A stretch of DNA of 64,000 nt from JAHEJB01 sp041748175 (GTDB lineage Bacteria; Bacteroidota; Rhodothermia; Rhodothermales; Rubricoccaceae). A program made the position numbers and the translations under genes. The DNA lies in the NCBI GenBank assembly GCA_041748175.1, contig JBGTDU010000161.1, positions 1 to 64,000 of the forward strand, in the 5' to 3' direction. Below the pieces are notes generated by a model. It made no database searches. It was not told the origin of the DNA and saw only the letters and a list, made by a program, of their open reading frames with translations. Below, in pieces: positions 25,822 through 34,237 of the stretch. Each line of letters begins with the position of its first letter. Positions within the stretch are counted from its first letter, which is position 1.

Positions 25822-26031
25822 TCAACAATTTCTTCCGCTACAATTTCTTCTGGTTGCATTCGAATCAATCTGCCCAGGCCCCGCGCATCCAGCGCCGCGA
25901 ACGCTGTGCGTTCGCCCTCGGGCAACACCTTCCCAGATCACGCTTTAACGTCTTCTGGTTGTTTTCTGAGCAATCTGCCCAGGCCCCGCGCATCCCGCGC
26001 CGCGAACGCTGTGCGTTCGCCCTCGGGCAAC
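25822..26031 (+). repeat. Two tandem 105-bp repeats carrying the tRNA-Gln 3' end
   Basis: Units 25822-25926 and 25927-26031 end in the same ~80 bp, shared from CTTCTGGTTG onward (25847 and 25952). Each ends with a perfect hairpin GCGAACGC-TGT-GCGTTCGC and then CCTCGGGCAAC, which is the last 10 bases of tRNA-Gln plus one. The tRNA end at 25811-25821 and the two copies are exactly 105 bp apart. The minus strand stays open through both units (35 codons per unit). The layout recalls the rtT repeats downstream of E. coli tyrT. Confidence 0.9.
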
Positions 26032-26061
26032 TCGTGACTAACTAGATTCGACTGATCGGTC

Positions 26062-27024
26062 ATGTCAGCTTCCAACAGCCTTCCCGTTTCGCTTTTTGCA
26101 GGCCGCGCCAACCCGGCGTTGGCCGAGCGCATTGCGGAAGCCTACGGAAAGCAGCTGGGGCAGGAAAGCAAGTTGGGGCAGGTGAGCATCCGCAACTTCG
26201 CTGATGGCGAGGTTTATGTCCGTTATGAGGAATCGATTCGCGGCGCCGAGCTCTTCATCATTCAGTCAACCCCGCCTCCTGCTGAGCACTGGATGGAGCT
26301 GTTGCTGATGATCGACGCGGCGCGGCGTGCCAGCGCCGCCCGGGTAACAGCGGTGATCCCGTACTTCGGCTACGCCCGGCAGGACAGAAAGGACCAGCCA
26401 CGCGTCCCAATTACGGCCCGCCTGATGGCGAATATGCTCACGACGGCTGGCGTGGACCGCGTGCTGACGATGGATTTGCACGCATCGCAGATCCAGGGCT
26501 TCTTCGACATTCCGGTCGATCACCTTTATGGTAGCGCCGTATTCGAGGAGTTCTTCGCGATGCAACCGATGGAAAACCTCGTGGTGGTTGCGCCGGATGT
26601 CGGCGCGTCCAAAGTCGCTCGTGCCTACGCCAAGCGTCTGAGTGCCGATCTTGCGCTGATTGACAAGCGTCGGCCAGAAACGAACGTTGCGGAGGTCATG
26701 AACATCATCGGCGATATTGAGGGCCGGAATTGCCTCCTCATCGACGACATGGTCGATACAGCTGGAACTCTTTGCTCCGCAGCGAAGGCTCTCCGAGAGG
26801 CAGGCGCTCTGGACATCCAGGCATTTTGCACGCACCCGCTGCTCTCCGGGGCCGCTGTCGAGCGGATCGAGGCCAGCGAACTGTCCCGCCTCATCGTCAC
26901 TGATACCGTACCTCTGAAGAAGGCGAGCAGTAAGATCCACGTCATTTCCGTGGCACCCCTTTTCGCCGATGCCATCCATCGCATCTACGCCGACCAGTCC
27001 ATTTCCACCCTTTTTGTTGAATAG
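26062..27024 (+). CDS. prs: Ribose-phosphate pyrophosphokinase
   Basis: Makes PRPP from ribose 5-phosphate and ATP, for nucleotide, His and Trp synthesis. It has 320 residues. Family motifs are present in order: FADGEVYVRYEESIRG (~residues 48-63), PYFGYARQDRKDQPRVPI (~95-112, catalytic flexible loop), the Mg site MDLHASQIQGFFDIPVDHL (~135-153) and the PRPP-binding loop LLIDDMVDTAGTLCSAA (~228-244). Class I enzyme by length and motifs. It starts 30 bp after the tRNA-Gln repeat array and is followed at 80 bp by the L25 gene, a common prs-rplY-pth order. Confidence 0.97.
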   Translation: MSASNSLPVSLFAGRANPALAERIAEAYGKQLGQESKLGQVSIRNFADGEVYVRYEESIRGAELFIIQSTPPPAEHWMELLLMIDAARRASAARVTAVIPYFGYARQDRKDQPRVPITARLMANMLTTAGVDRVLTMDLHASQIQGFFDIPVDHLYGSAVFEEFFAMQPMENLVVVAPDVGASKVARAYAKRLSADLALIDKRRPETNVAEVMNIIGDIEGRNCLLIDDMVDTAGTLCSAAKALREAGALDIQAFCTHPLLSGAAVERIEASELSRLIVTDTVPLKKASSKIHVISVAPLFADAIHRIYADQSISTLFVE

Positions 27025-27104
27025 CTCTTCGCAATCCGGGCGTTGCTTTGGCAGTAGAATGCCCGGCCAGGCGTTTCGCATAACCCGACGACTTCCGAAA
27101 TCTC

Positions 27105-27758
27105 ATGCAAACAATCAATCTCGACGTCAAAGCGCGCCAAGTAGGCCAGAGCACGGCAAGGGCACTTCGCCGCGAAGGAAGCGTCCCGTGCGTCCTCTAT
27201 GGAAGCCACACGGAGCCCGTCCACTTTAGTGCGTCCGCACTCGATTTGCGCCCGCTTATCCACACGGCGCAGGCCTATCTGGTGTCGCTATCGGTCGCGG
27301 GTGAAGCCCACGAGTGCATTGTAAAGAAGATCGACTTTCACCCTGTCACAGACGCTCCCATCCATCTCGACTTCCAGGCGCTGACACGCGGCGAGGCAAT
27401 CACCATCACGGTGCCGATCCATCTCGAAGGGCTCGCCAAAGGCGTCAAGGATGGCGGAAATCTCTCGCAGCCGCTCACCGAATTAGAGATTCGATGCCTG
27501 CCAATAGACATCCCGGGCCAAATCATCGTCGACGTTTCCAGATTGAATATTGGCGATTCCATTCACGTCTCCGATCTCACGTTTGGCGAAAATGTAGAGT
27601 TGCTGACGGATCCGTCGATGACCCTGGTCAACGTCGCCGCACCGCGCGTTGAGGTTGAGCCGGACGCTGAATCGGCTCTTGAGTTGTCGGGTGCCGGTGC
27701 CGACGCTGGTGGATTGGACGAGGCGGAAGGGGATTCCGGCGAAGACTCAGCCGAGTAA
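27105..27758 (+). CDS. rplY: 50S ribosomal protein L25/general stress protein Ctc
   Basis: Two-domain L25 (CTC type) of 217 residues that binds 5S rRNA. The N-terminal L25 fold has ARALRREGSVPCVLYG (~residues 18-33) and HPVTDAPIHLDF (~83-94). The C-terminal TL5/Ctc beta domain contains PVH/PIHLEGLAKGVKDGG and VDVSRLNIGDSIHVSDL. The acidic Gly-rich tail (~190-217) is typical of long bacterial forms. It lies in the usual order prs, rplY, pth. A strong hairpin terminator follows ~30 bp after the stop. Confidence 0.96.
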   Translation: MQTINLDVKARQVGQSTARALRREGSVPCVLYGSHTEPVHFSASALDLRPLIHTAQAYLVSLSVAGEAHECIVKKIDFHPVTDAPIHLDFQALTRGEAITITVPIHLEGLAKGVKDGGNLSQPLTELEIRCLPIDIPGQIIVDVSRLNIGDSIHVSDLTFGENVELLTDPSMTLVNVAAPRVEVEPDAESALELSGAGADAGGLDEAEGDSGEDSAE

Positions 27759-27787
27759 GGCTTCGTGCCCTCCAATTCCAACGATCC

Positions 27788-27824
27788 AAACAGGCCGGAG
27801 CGCAGGTCGCGCTCCGGCCTGTTT
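27788..27824 (+). terminator. Strong hairpin terminator after rplY
   Basis: A perfect 16-bp stem: AAACAGGCCGGAGCGC pairs with GCGCTCCGGCCTGTTT around the loop AGGTC. The stem ends in a short T run. It lies between rplY and pth and would separate their messages, or work in both directions. Confidence 0.88.
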
Positions 27825-27899
27825 GGGCGTTTATGGCCTCTGCGTTGGCGTGGAGCCGACGTCAAGGCTCACGCTACAGACCTCGCCGAGACGGATCCC

Positions 27900-28478
27900 A
27901 TGGCCCGAGCAAATCGGCTGATCATCGGCCTGGGAAATCCCGGCCCCGATTATGAAAACACGCGGCACAACGCGGGGTTTATGGTCGTGGACCGCGTTGC
28001 CGCGCGTATGGGCATCACGATGCAACATGCTGTGGCCGCGTCGATCCTCGGGGAAGGAAGATGGAAAGGCCGTCCGATTGCTCTAGCAAAGCCGATGACA
28101 TTTATGAACCGCAGTGGCCAGGCGTTTCAGGCGCTGCTCCGCCGATATGGGCTGAAGCCGGAAGACATCCTCGTCATCTACGACGATATCGCGTTGCCGT
28201 TGGGGTCGATTCGTCTGCGCGAGCGAGGTAGCGCGGGCGGCCACAACGGAATCCAGAGCATCATCGACCACCTTAATTCGACGGATTTTCCCCGCCTGCG
28301 CGTGGGGATAGGGGATAGCTTTTCGCGCGGCGGCCAGGTGCGCTTCGTGCTCGAACCGTTTCGCGATGAAGAAAAACCTGGCATTGAAGTGGCCTTTGAG
28401 ACGGCGACGGACGCCGCGCTCACCTTCGTCCGCGACGGCATGTTGACCGCAATGAACCGCTACAACAAACGGCCGTGA
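27900..28478 (+). CDS. pth: Peptidyl-tRNA hydrolase
   Basis: Releases tRNA from peptidyl-tRNA dropped by the ribosome. It has 192 residues from ATG 27900. The N-terminal strand and catalytic loop are IIGLGNPGPDYENTRHNAGF, with catalytic His at ~residue 25. Later come PMTFMNRSGQA (~residues 66-76), the Asp in VIYDDIALPLGSIRLRERGSAGGHNGIQSII and the Arg/Lys-rich tail. A longer in-frame start at 27765 would run through the terminator hairpin and is rejected. Confidence 0.96.
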   Translation: MARANRLIIGLGNPGPDYENTRHNAGFMVVDRVAARMGITMQHAVAASILGEGRWKGRPIALAKPMTFMNRSGQAFQALLRRYGLKPEDILVIYDDIALPLGSIRLRERGSAGGHNGIQSIIDHLNSTDFPRLRVGIGDSFSRGGQVRFVLEPFRDEEKPGIEVAFETATDAALTFVRDGMLTAMNRYNKRP

Positions 28479-28504
28479 GCACTCTCTGAACAAGCGAAAC
28501 AAAT

Positions 28505-28540
28505 AAAGTATTGCGTATTTCGTAATACGTACTAAACCTA
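28505..28540. repeat. TACGCAATACGC-type intergenic repeat
   Basis: Short stretch made of TATTGCGTATTTCGTAATACG words just upstream of hppA. Related words occur at 48420-48490, ~49112-49130 and 52955-52982, always in intergenic space and often within 60 bp of a start codon. Confidence 0.5.
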
Positions 28541-28563
28541 TCCAATAAACCTCTAACTCCCTT

Positions 28564-31134
28564 ATGGAGACCCAACAGCTACTTGCCCTTCTCGTTCCAG
28601 CGTCCGGAATTGTAGCCCTGGGCTATGCCTTTCTGCGGGCGCAATGGATCGCGAAACAGGACGTCGGCACGGACAAGATGGCGGATATCGCCAAGGACAT
28701 CGCCGAAGGTGCCCGAGCGTTCCTGAAACGCGAATACCGCGTTCTCGTGGTGTTTGTCGCGGCGGTTGCTGCGCTTCTTGCCTTTGCAAACATGGGTCGT
28801 GCGGATTCCTCGTGGATGATTGCCGTCTCGTTTGTGACCGGTGCTTTCTGCTCCGGGCTGGCAGGCAACATCGGCATGCGCGTGGCGACGAAGGCCAACG
28901 TGCGCACGACGCATGCCGCACGGACAGGACTTGGGCCCGCGCTAAACGTGGCATTCTCCGGCGGCCTTGTTATGGGGCTCTCCGTTGTTGGGCTAGGGCT
29001 CCTCGGGCTTGGTGGGTTGTTTCTCGCCTACGACGGTATCACGGCCTGGGACATTGCGAAGGTGATCAACGTGCTCGCCGGTTTCTCGCTAGGCGCGTCG
29101 TCCATTGCTCTTTTCGCGCGCGTAGGAGGCGGTATCTACACGAAGGCCGCCGATGTGGGGGCCGACCTCGCCGGGAAAGTCTATGAAGGCATCCCGGAAG
29201 ACGACCCGCGCAATCCCGCGACCATAGCCGACAACGTTGGCGACAACGTTGGCGACGTGGCCGGCATGGGGGCCGACCTCTTCGAGAGCTACGTCGGTTC
29301 GATCATCGGTACGATGGTCCTCGGCGCGGCTTTGATTCCGGCTGTATTAGGGGCAGGGGGAATGGAACTCTCCGCTGTTTTGCTGCCGCTGGTTATAGCT
29401 GCCGTCGGCATCATCGTGTCGATTGTCGGATCCTTTTTTGTTCATGTGAAGGAGGGCGGTAACCCGCAACACGGCCTTAATGTTGGCGAGTTCGGCGCGG
29501 CAGGACTGATGGCCGTCCTTTCCTATTTCATCATCAACTGGATGATGCCGGGCGAGTTCACGGCGACGACCCCCATTGTCGGCGAGTTCACGTATACGGC
29601 CAACGGTATTTATTTCGCCGTGCTTATTGGATTGGCGGCGGGAACGCTCATTGGCCTCGTCACCGAGTTTTACACGTCAACCGAGCGGTCGCCGGTCATG
29701 GGCATCGCGCGCCAAAGCGTTACAGGCTCGGCAACGAACATCATTGCGGGGCTTGGTGTGGGGATGTACTCCACGGGCATCCCAACGGTCGTGCTCGTCT
29801 TCGCCATCATCGGCGCATTCGAATTTGCCGGGTTGTACGGCATTGCCATCGCGGCGCTCGGAATGCTCTCAGTAACGGGTATTCAGCTCGCGGTTGACGC
29901 CTACGGCCCAATTTCTGACAACGCGGGTGGCATCGCCGAGATGGCCGACCTTCCGCCGGAAGTACGCGAACGGACCGACAAGCTGGACGCCGTCGGCAAC
30001 ACGACGGCCGCGATCGGTAAGGGCTTCGCGATCGGCTCTGCGGCGCTCACTGCGTTGGCGCTCTTCGCGGCGTTCATGCAGCAGGCAGGTATCGAGTCCA
30101 TCGACGTAGCCAATCCGCAGATTCTCGCGGGCGTCCTTCTCGGCGCGATGCTTCCCTTCGTTTTCTCGGCAATGGCCATGGCTGCGGTTGGCCGCGCTGC
30201 TGCGGATATGATCAAGGAAGTCGGCCGTCAATTCGCCGAAATTCCTGGTCTTCGCGAGGGCACAGCGAAGGCCGACCACGCACGGTGCATCGACATCTCG
30301 ACCAGAGCTGCTCTCCGTGAAATGATCGCGCCAGGCCTCCTCGCGCTAATCGTGCCGGTTGCGATCGGCTTCATCGACAAGGAGATGCTGGGCGGCTTGC
30401 TCGTCGGCGTTACCGTTTCCGGCGTGCTGATGGCGATCTTCCAGTCCAATGCCGGAGGCGCGTGGGATAACGCCAAGAAGCGTATTGAAGGCGGCGTGAC
30501 GTTCGACGGCGTTGATTATGGCAAGGGTACAGAGGTTCACAAAGCTGCGATCGTTGGCGACACTGTGGGCGACCCACTCAAGGACACATCCGGCCCGAGC
30601 CTGAACATCCTCGTCAAGCTCATTGCTGTCGTCGCGCTCGTCATTGCTCCGCTGATTGCTGGCACGGATGCCCCAACTCCGAGCGTCGGTCCCATCGGGC
30701 AAGCCGAGATCGTCCGGCCCGGCGTTGTTGGCGTTGCTTCTGACTTCTCATTCGTAATGGAGGATGGCTCCGTCGTGCTCCGCGGCGCGGTTGCCGACGA
30801 GGCTACGCGGGCATCACTTCTTGACAACGTCCGTCGCGTCTTCCCGAATGTTGTTGTTCGTGACGAACTATCGGTGGATGCCTCGACTACCCGCGAGGGA
30901 ATGGGTGAAATGATTGGTGGGATGTTCGGTTTTGCAGGTCGCGTTCGCAACGCAGCACTTGTGCTGGACGGCGATGTGATCGCGCTCGGTGGAGAGGTTC
31001 CCTCCGTGGAGGCCAAGGCCGAGCTGGACGCAGATATTGCAGGCTCCATTCCGGCTGGTTACTCGTATGTTTCTGAGATCGTCGTGGTCGGGACGAGCGC
31101 GGACGGGACCGGCTCTGAGGCGATTGTCCGCTAG
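28564..31134 (+). CDS. hppA: K+-dependent membrane pyrophosphatase with periplasmic BON-like tail
   Basis: Integral ion pump that hydrolyses pyrophosphate and moves H+ (or Na+). It has 856 residues. The core (~1-695) has many membrane helices, the DVGADLAGKVYEGIPEDDPRNPA loop in substance, TIADNVGDNVGDVAGMGADL, and DNAGGIAEMADLPPEVR. In GNTTAAIGKG the second Ala replaces the Lys of K+-independent enzymes, so this is the K+-dependent class; H+ versus Na+ cannot be decided. After the last helix an extra ~150 residues hold two BON-like repeats (VVLRGAVADEATRASLLDNV and VIALGGEVPSVEAKAELD). The C-terminus of these pumps faces the periplasm, so the tail should too. A terminator follows. Confidence 0.94.
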   Translation: METQQLLALLVPASGIVALGYAFLRAQWIAKQDVGTDKMADIAKDIAEGARAFLKREYRVLVVFVAAVAALLAFANMGRADSSWMIAVSFVTGAFCSGLAGNIGMRVATKANVRTTHAARTGLGPALNVAFSGGLVMGLSVVGLGLLGLGGLFLAYDGITAWDIAKVINVLAGFSLGASSIALFARVGGGIYTKAADVGADLAGKVYEGIPEDDPRNPATIADNVGDNVGDVAGMGADLFESYVGSIIGTMVLGAALIPAVLGAGGMELSAVLLPLVIAAVGIIVSIVGSFFVHVKEGGNPQHGLNVGEFGAAGLMAVLSYFIINWMMPGEFTATTPIVGEFTYTANGIYFAVLIGLAAGTLIGLVTEFYTSTERSPVMGIARQSVTGSATNIIAGLGVGMYSTGIPTVVLVFAIIGAFEFAGLYGIAIAALGMLSVTGIQLAVDAYGPISDNAGGIAEMADLPPEVRERTDKLDAVGNTTAAIGKGFAIGSAALTALALFAAFMQQAGIESIDVANPQILAGVLLGAMLPFVFSAMAMAAVGRAAADMIKEVGRQFAEIPGLREGTAKADHARCIDISTRAALREMIAPGLLALIVPVAIGFIDKEMLGGLLVGVTVSGVLMAIFQSNAGGAWDNAKKRIEGGVTFDGVDYGKGTEVHKAAIVGDTVGDPLKDTSGPSLNILVKLIAVVALVIAPLIAGTDAPTPSVGPIGQAEIVRPGVVGVASDFSFVMEDGSVVLRGAVADEATRASLLDNVRRVFPNVVVRDELSVDASTTREGMGEMIGGMFGFAGRVRNAALVLDGDVIALGGEVPSVEAKAELDADIAGSIPAGYSYVSEIVVVGTSADGTGSEAIVR

Positions 31135-31154
31135 CGCGGACGTCTCGTCATTTC

Positions 31155-31189
31155 AAGCCCCGCTTTGCGATTGCACGGCGGGGCTTTTT
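31155..31189 (+). terminator. Rho-independent terminator after hppA
   Basis: Nine-bp stem AAGCCCCGC / GCGGGGCTT with a 14-nt loop followed by a T run, 20 bp after the hppA stop. Confidence 0.88.
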
Positions 31190-31315
31190 GCGTCCACTGA
31201 GGGTGTCGAGTCTAGAATGTCGCCTGTAGTGAAGAAGCGTCGGCAGTTGATTGGTATATCCGCCGCGCGCTAATATCCATTGTCCCTGCCCACCGCAACC
31301 TCCCTCAGATCCGCC

Positions 31316-32173
31316 ATGCGCAACGCTCTCAAATGGACCGCCCGCTTACTCGGTGGCCTCCTTGTTCTTCTCCTCATCGCCGGATTTGCGATGTACATGA
31401 TCGGCGGCTCGAAAATCGGCGAGACCTACGAACTACCGGATGTAGCCCTCAACGTGTCCGACGATTCGACCTCCCTGGCTCAGGGCGCCCATCTTGCCGC
31501 GACGCTTGGGTGCGTCGATTGTCACGGCCAGGATCTGAGCGGCAAGGAACTGTTCGACGCGCCACCGTTTCGTGTTGTCGCTCCGAATCTGACACCGTCA
31601 GGAATTGGTGGCCAACGGACGGACGCGCAGTTAGAACACGCCATCCGCCATGGCGTCGGCGGCGATGGAACGTCGCTCATCGTCATGCCCGCGGCTGCGT
31701 ACCACGGATTGGCGGATGACGATGTCTCCGCTTTGATTTCCTACATCCGTTCCGTGCCCGCAGTCGAAAACGAGCCAGGTGCCACACAAATCAAAACGAT
31801 GGGCCGGCTGATCGCTGCAGGACCGTTTGATCCGGCTTTGGAGGTCAATCTGGAAGCGAGCCCTTCCTCTCACCCGGAGCCCGGTCCGACCCCGGAGTAC
31901 GGGGCTTATTTGTTTGGGGCGGTTTGCCATTACTGCCACGGTGCTGACGCTCGAGGCATGGACGTTCCACCGATCCCCGAGTCGCCTCCTGCCCCCGATC
32001 TCACCGCCTCGGGCAACTGGACCCTGGCGCAATTTCAGGAATCACTCCGCACGGGTATAACGCCTGCCGGTCGCCAGGTGAACGCCGAGTTCATGCCGTA
32101 CCCGTTTTTCGGGCAGATGACTGATACCGAGTTGGAGGCGCTGCATTCCTACTTCGGTTCTCTCTCGCGCTAG
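31316..32173 (+). CDS. Membrane-anchored diheme cytochrome c
   Basis: A 285-residue protein with one N-terminal membrane helix (residues ~10-30, LLGGLLVLLLIAGFAMYM) and two cytochrome c domains. Heme motifs are CVDCH at ~residue 66 and CHYCH at ~206, each with a later candidate Met ligand. The two-domain plan and the ANxTPSGIGG-like segment (PNLTPSGIGG) resemble electron-carrier subunits of membrane dehydrogenases or oxidases. No partner enzyme is adjacent. I chose ATG 31316, directly before the anchor. Its stop codon TAG lies inside the CTAG at the edge of a MITE, and a partial duplicate of its last 353 bp is found at 33814. Confidence 0.87.
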   Translation: MRNALKWTARLLGGLLVLLLIAGFAMYMIGGSKIGETYELPDVALNVSDDSTSLAQGAHLAATLGCVDCHGQDLSGKELFDAPPFRVVAPNLTPSGIGGQRTDAQLEHAIRHGVGGDGTSLIVMPAAAYHGLADDDVSALISYIRSVPAVENEPGATQIKTMGRLIAAGPFDPALEVNLEASPSSHPEPGPTPEYGAYLFGAVCHYCHGADARGMDVPPIPESPPAPDLTASGNWTLAQFQESLRTGITPAGRQVNAEFMPYPFFGQMTDTELEALHSYFGSLSR

Positions 32174-32316
32174 GGGTCTGTCGGACTTAGGCAGATTCAA
32201 TTGCGGCGCCAGTCACTCGGCCCGTATCTCCGCTCTTTTTCGTTACCTAGTCCCACTCGGCTCGTGATGGCCTGTCCAGACCCGCCGGGAAACCCCTAAG
32301 TCCGACACACCCCTGG
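32170..32316. mobile_element. MITE-like element, copy 2 (147 bp)
   Basis: The left end CTAGGGGTCTGTCGGAC is inverted on the right as GTCCGACACACCCCTGG, with two differences over 22 bp. It is homologous to the element at 22314-22481 in reverse orientation, sharing GGCAGATTC, TCTCCGCTCT, TTTCGTTAC and TAGTCCC. It abuts the stop codon of the diheme cytochrome gene. The paralogous cytochrome fragment at 34166 has the same CTAG without the element. Confidence 0.75.
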
Positions 32317-32333
32317 ATCCACAATTTCTAACG

Positions 32334-32722
32334 GTGACCGAACGACTGGAACAAAACAAACAACACGCCCAGCGCTTTTCTATGCGCTCATGTTTAAAGG
32401 TCGCTGTCCCAACGAGACCTTCGACCTATACGCCGGTGAAGTTTACATCCAGCACAACCCCCACGTCGGCGGCGGCAAAGAAGCCTTCGCCGCATATTTC
32501 GAGCGGATGGAACGGGAGTACCCCGGCAAACGAGTGCACTTCAAGCGCGTCACTGCCGGGGTAGACTTCGTTGTTCTCCACGGCTTTGAGGAGTGGCCAG
32601 GCGACGAGGACGATACCGGAATCGACATCTTTCGGTTCGATAGCAACGGCAAGATCGTAGAACACTTGGACGTGCTCCAGGCGATCCCCACGTCGACTGC
32701 GAACGAGGACGCGATGTGCTAG
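32334..32722 (+). pseudogene. SnoaL-like (NTF2 fold) protein, frameshifted
   Basis: The C-terminal 110 residues (frame from 32390) match SnoaL-like NTF2-fold proteins: YIQHNPHVGGGKEAFAAYFE, VVLHGFEEWPGD, DIFRFDSNGKIVEHLDVLQ. The missing N-terminal helix is upstream in another frame, starting at GTG 32334 (VTERLEQNKQHAQRF). The two join if one T is restored in the run at 32376-32379, giving QRFFYALMFKGRCP. So the gene is either a one-base-deletion pseudogene, phase-variable, or a sequencing error. The family includes small cyclases/isomerases of unknown substrate. The start lies 18 bp after the MITE. Confidence 0.75.
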
Positions 32723-32827
32723 GCGCAGCAGAACCTGCCGCCGCTTGCCGAGACAGGGCTGTTTCATTCTTGCCGAATCCGGCGCTGTTCTATACTTTGC
32801 TCGGAATCATCGAACAACCGTCTACCC

Positions 32828-33304
32828 GTGCATACGCTTCAAATCCTTCTCACCGCGATACTGTTCGCTTCCAACGCGACGCTCGCCCAAACCACGTGTG
32901 CCAACGACGTCTCTACCATCGATAGCATCATCGAAGCCTACTACGAGGTCATTTCGGGCCCGGAGCGCGAGGCATCTGACGCTCAACGTGACCGTTGCCT
33001 GCATCATCTGGATGCGTGGGTGGCCATTGCGAGCATGAATGAGGAGGGCACGCCGAGAGTTGACGTGATCACGCTGAACGATTATCACGGAACCAACGAA
33101 CCTCGCCAGCAAGGATTCTGGGAATGGGAGACGGCTAGAGAAGTCCACAGATCGGGCAACATGGTGCACGTGTGGAGCAGCTACGCGTCAGCGCGAACAG
33201 AAAACGGTGAACCCTTCGCCGTGGGTATCAACAGTATTACGCTGTTTCACGACGGCGAACGCTGGTGGATCATGGGCTGGATGTTTGATACATCAGCCGA
33301 ATGA
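32828..33304 (+). CDS. Secreted NTF2-like protein
   Basis: A 158-residue protein with a signal peptide (MHTLQILLTAILFASNATLAQ). The mature part has an NTF2/DUF4440-like outline: an opening helix SIIEAYYEVISGP, then strands ending with NSITLFHDGERWWIMGWMFD, typical of the last two strands of this fold. Family members are small ligand-binding or enzymatic pockets; the substrate is unknown. The start is GTG. It sits among other small accessory genes and has no clear operon partner. Confidence 0.7.
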   Translation: MHTLQILLTAILFASNATLAQTTCANDVSTIDSIIEAYYEVISGPEREASDAQRDRCLHHLDAWVAIASMNEEGTPRVDVITLNDYHGTNEPRQQGFWEWETAREVHRSGNMVHVWSSYASARTENGEPFAVGINSITLFHDGERWWIMGWMFDTSAE

Positions 33305-33491
33305 TTGACCGAACTATTCTGTATGGCTGATAAACCAGCCGCTCGTACATTGCAGAAATCGTCGAGCCAGAGGCAGACTAAATCGAGAAGCACGACCGCG
33401 TGGGCTTCGACAGGATGTCATGATCGATGTAGTCCGCGAAAACACTGACGAATAGCCATCCCACCCACCTTCAAAACGAGGAGAAGCAACC

Positions 33492-33773
33492 ATGCCCTAC
33501 CTAATCACCCACTTTTTCGAAGGCGGCACCCAGGAGCAGTACGACGCGATCATCTCCAAAGCCCATCCGTCTGATGGCACTTTGCCCCCGGGGCAGCTCC
33601 ACCACTTCGCTGGTCCGACCGAGGACGGGTTCCTCGTCGTGGCGCTATGGGACAAGAAGGAGTCGAACGACGCCTTTCAGCAGGCGCTCCTGCCGATCAT
33701 CGGAGGACTTGAGGGAGGTCCGCCGCCGCCGCAGGAGCGGACGTCCGAAATTACCAACAAGCTGAGTTCCTAA
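33492..33773 (+). CDS. Small ABM-like/dimeric alpha-beta barrel protein
   Basis: A 93-residue cytoplasmic protein preceded by a good ribosome site (GAGGAG 8 bp before the ATG). The pattern THFFEGGTQEQYDAIISKA ... GQLHHFAGPTEDGFLVVALWDKKESNDAFQQALLPII follows the beta-alpha-beta-beta-alpha order of small dimeric ferredoxin-like folds. These include antibiotic biosynthesis monooxygenase-like proteins. No catalytic motif is evident, so function is open. Confidence 0.65.
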   Translation: MPYLITHFFEGGTQEQYDAIISKAHPSDGTLPPGQLHHFAGPTEDGFLVVALWDKKESNDAFQQALLPIIGGLEGGPPPPQERTSEITNKLSS

Positions 33774-33813
33774 CTTGGTACCTCGGGATCGGAGATTCAT
33801 TTGGGGTGTGATT

Positions 33814-34166
33814 GACCGTTCGATCTGGCTTTTGAGGTCAATCTGGAGCCAAGCCCTTCCTCTCACCCGGAGCACGGTCCGACCCCGGAGTACGGGGCAT
33901 ATTTGTTCGGGGTCACGTGCCATTACTGCTACGGGGCTGACGCTCGGGGCATGGACGTTCCACCGATCCCCGAGTCGCCTCCTGCGCCCGATCTTACCGC
34001 TTCGGGCAATTGGACCCTTGCGCAATTTCAGGAATCACTCCGCACGGGTATAACGCCTGCCGGTCGCCGGGTGAACGCCGAGTTCATGCCGTACCCGTTT
34101 TTCGGGCAGATGACCGATACCGAGTTAAAGGCGCTGCATGCCTACTTCGGTTCTCTCTCGCGCTAG
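33814..34166 (+). pseudogene. Partial duplicate of the diheme cytochrome (C-terminal heme domain, heme motif broken)
   Basis: These 353 bp align without gaps to the last 353 bp of the cytochrome gene (31821-32173), roughly 90% identical by eye. The frame is open but is preceded directly by TGA at 33813-33815, so there is no proper start or signal. The heme motif CHYCH has become CHYCY, losing the axial His. The copy ends at the same CTAG stop context where the original carries a MITE. Confidence 0.85.
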
Positions 34167-34237
34167 AACCTGATTCACACCGAACGCGTCGGAAAACCCG
34201 GCACGCTACCGACCACGCAACATTTCGCACCAATCCG

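Noticed and set aside
25822..26031. CRISPR array
   Set aside because: Only two units of 105 bp, with repeats much longer than spacers, tied to a tRNA tail; no cas genes.
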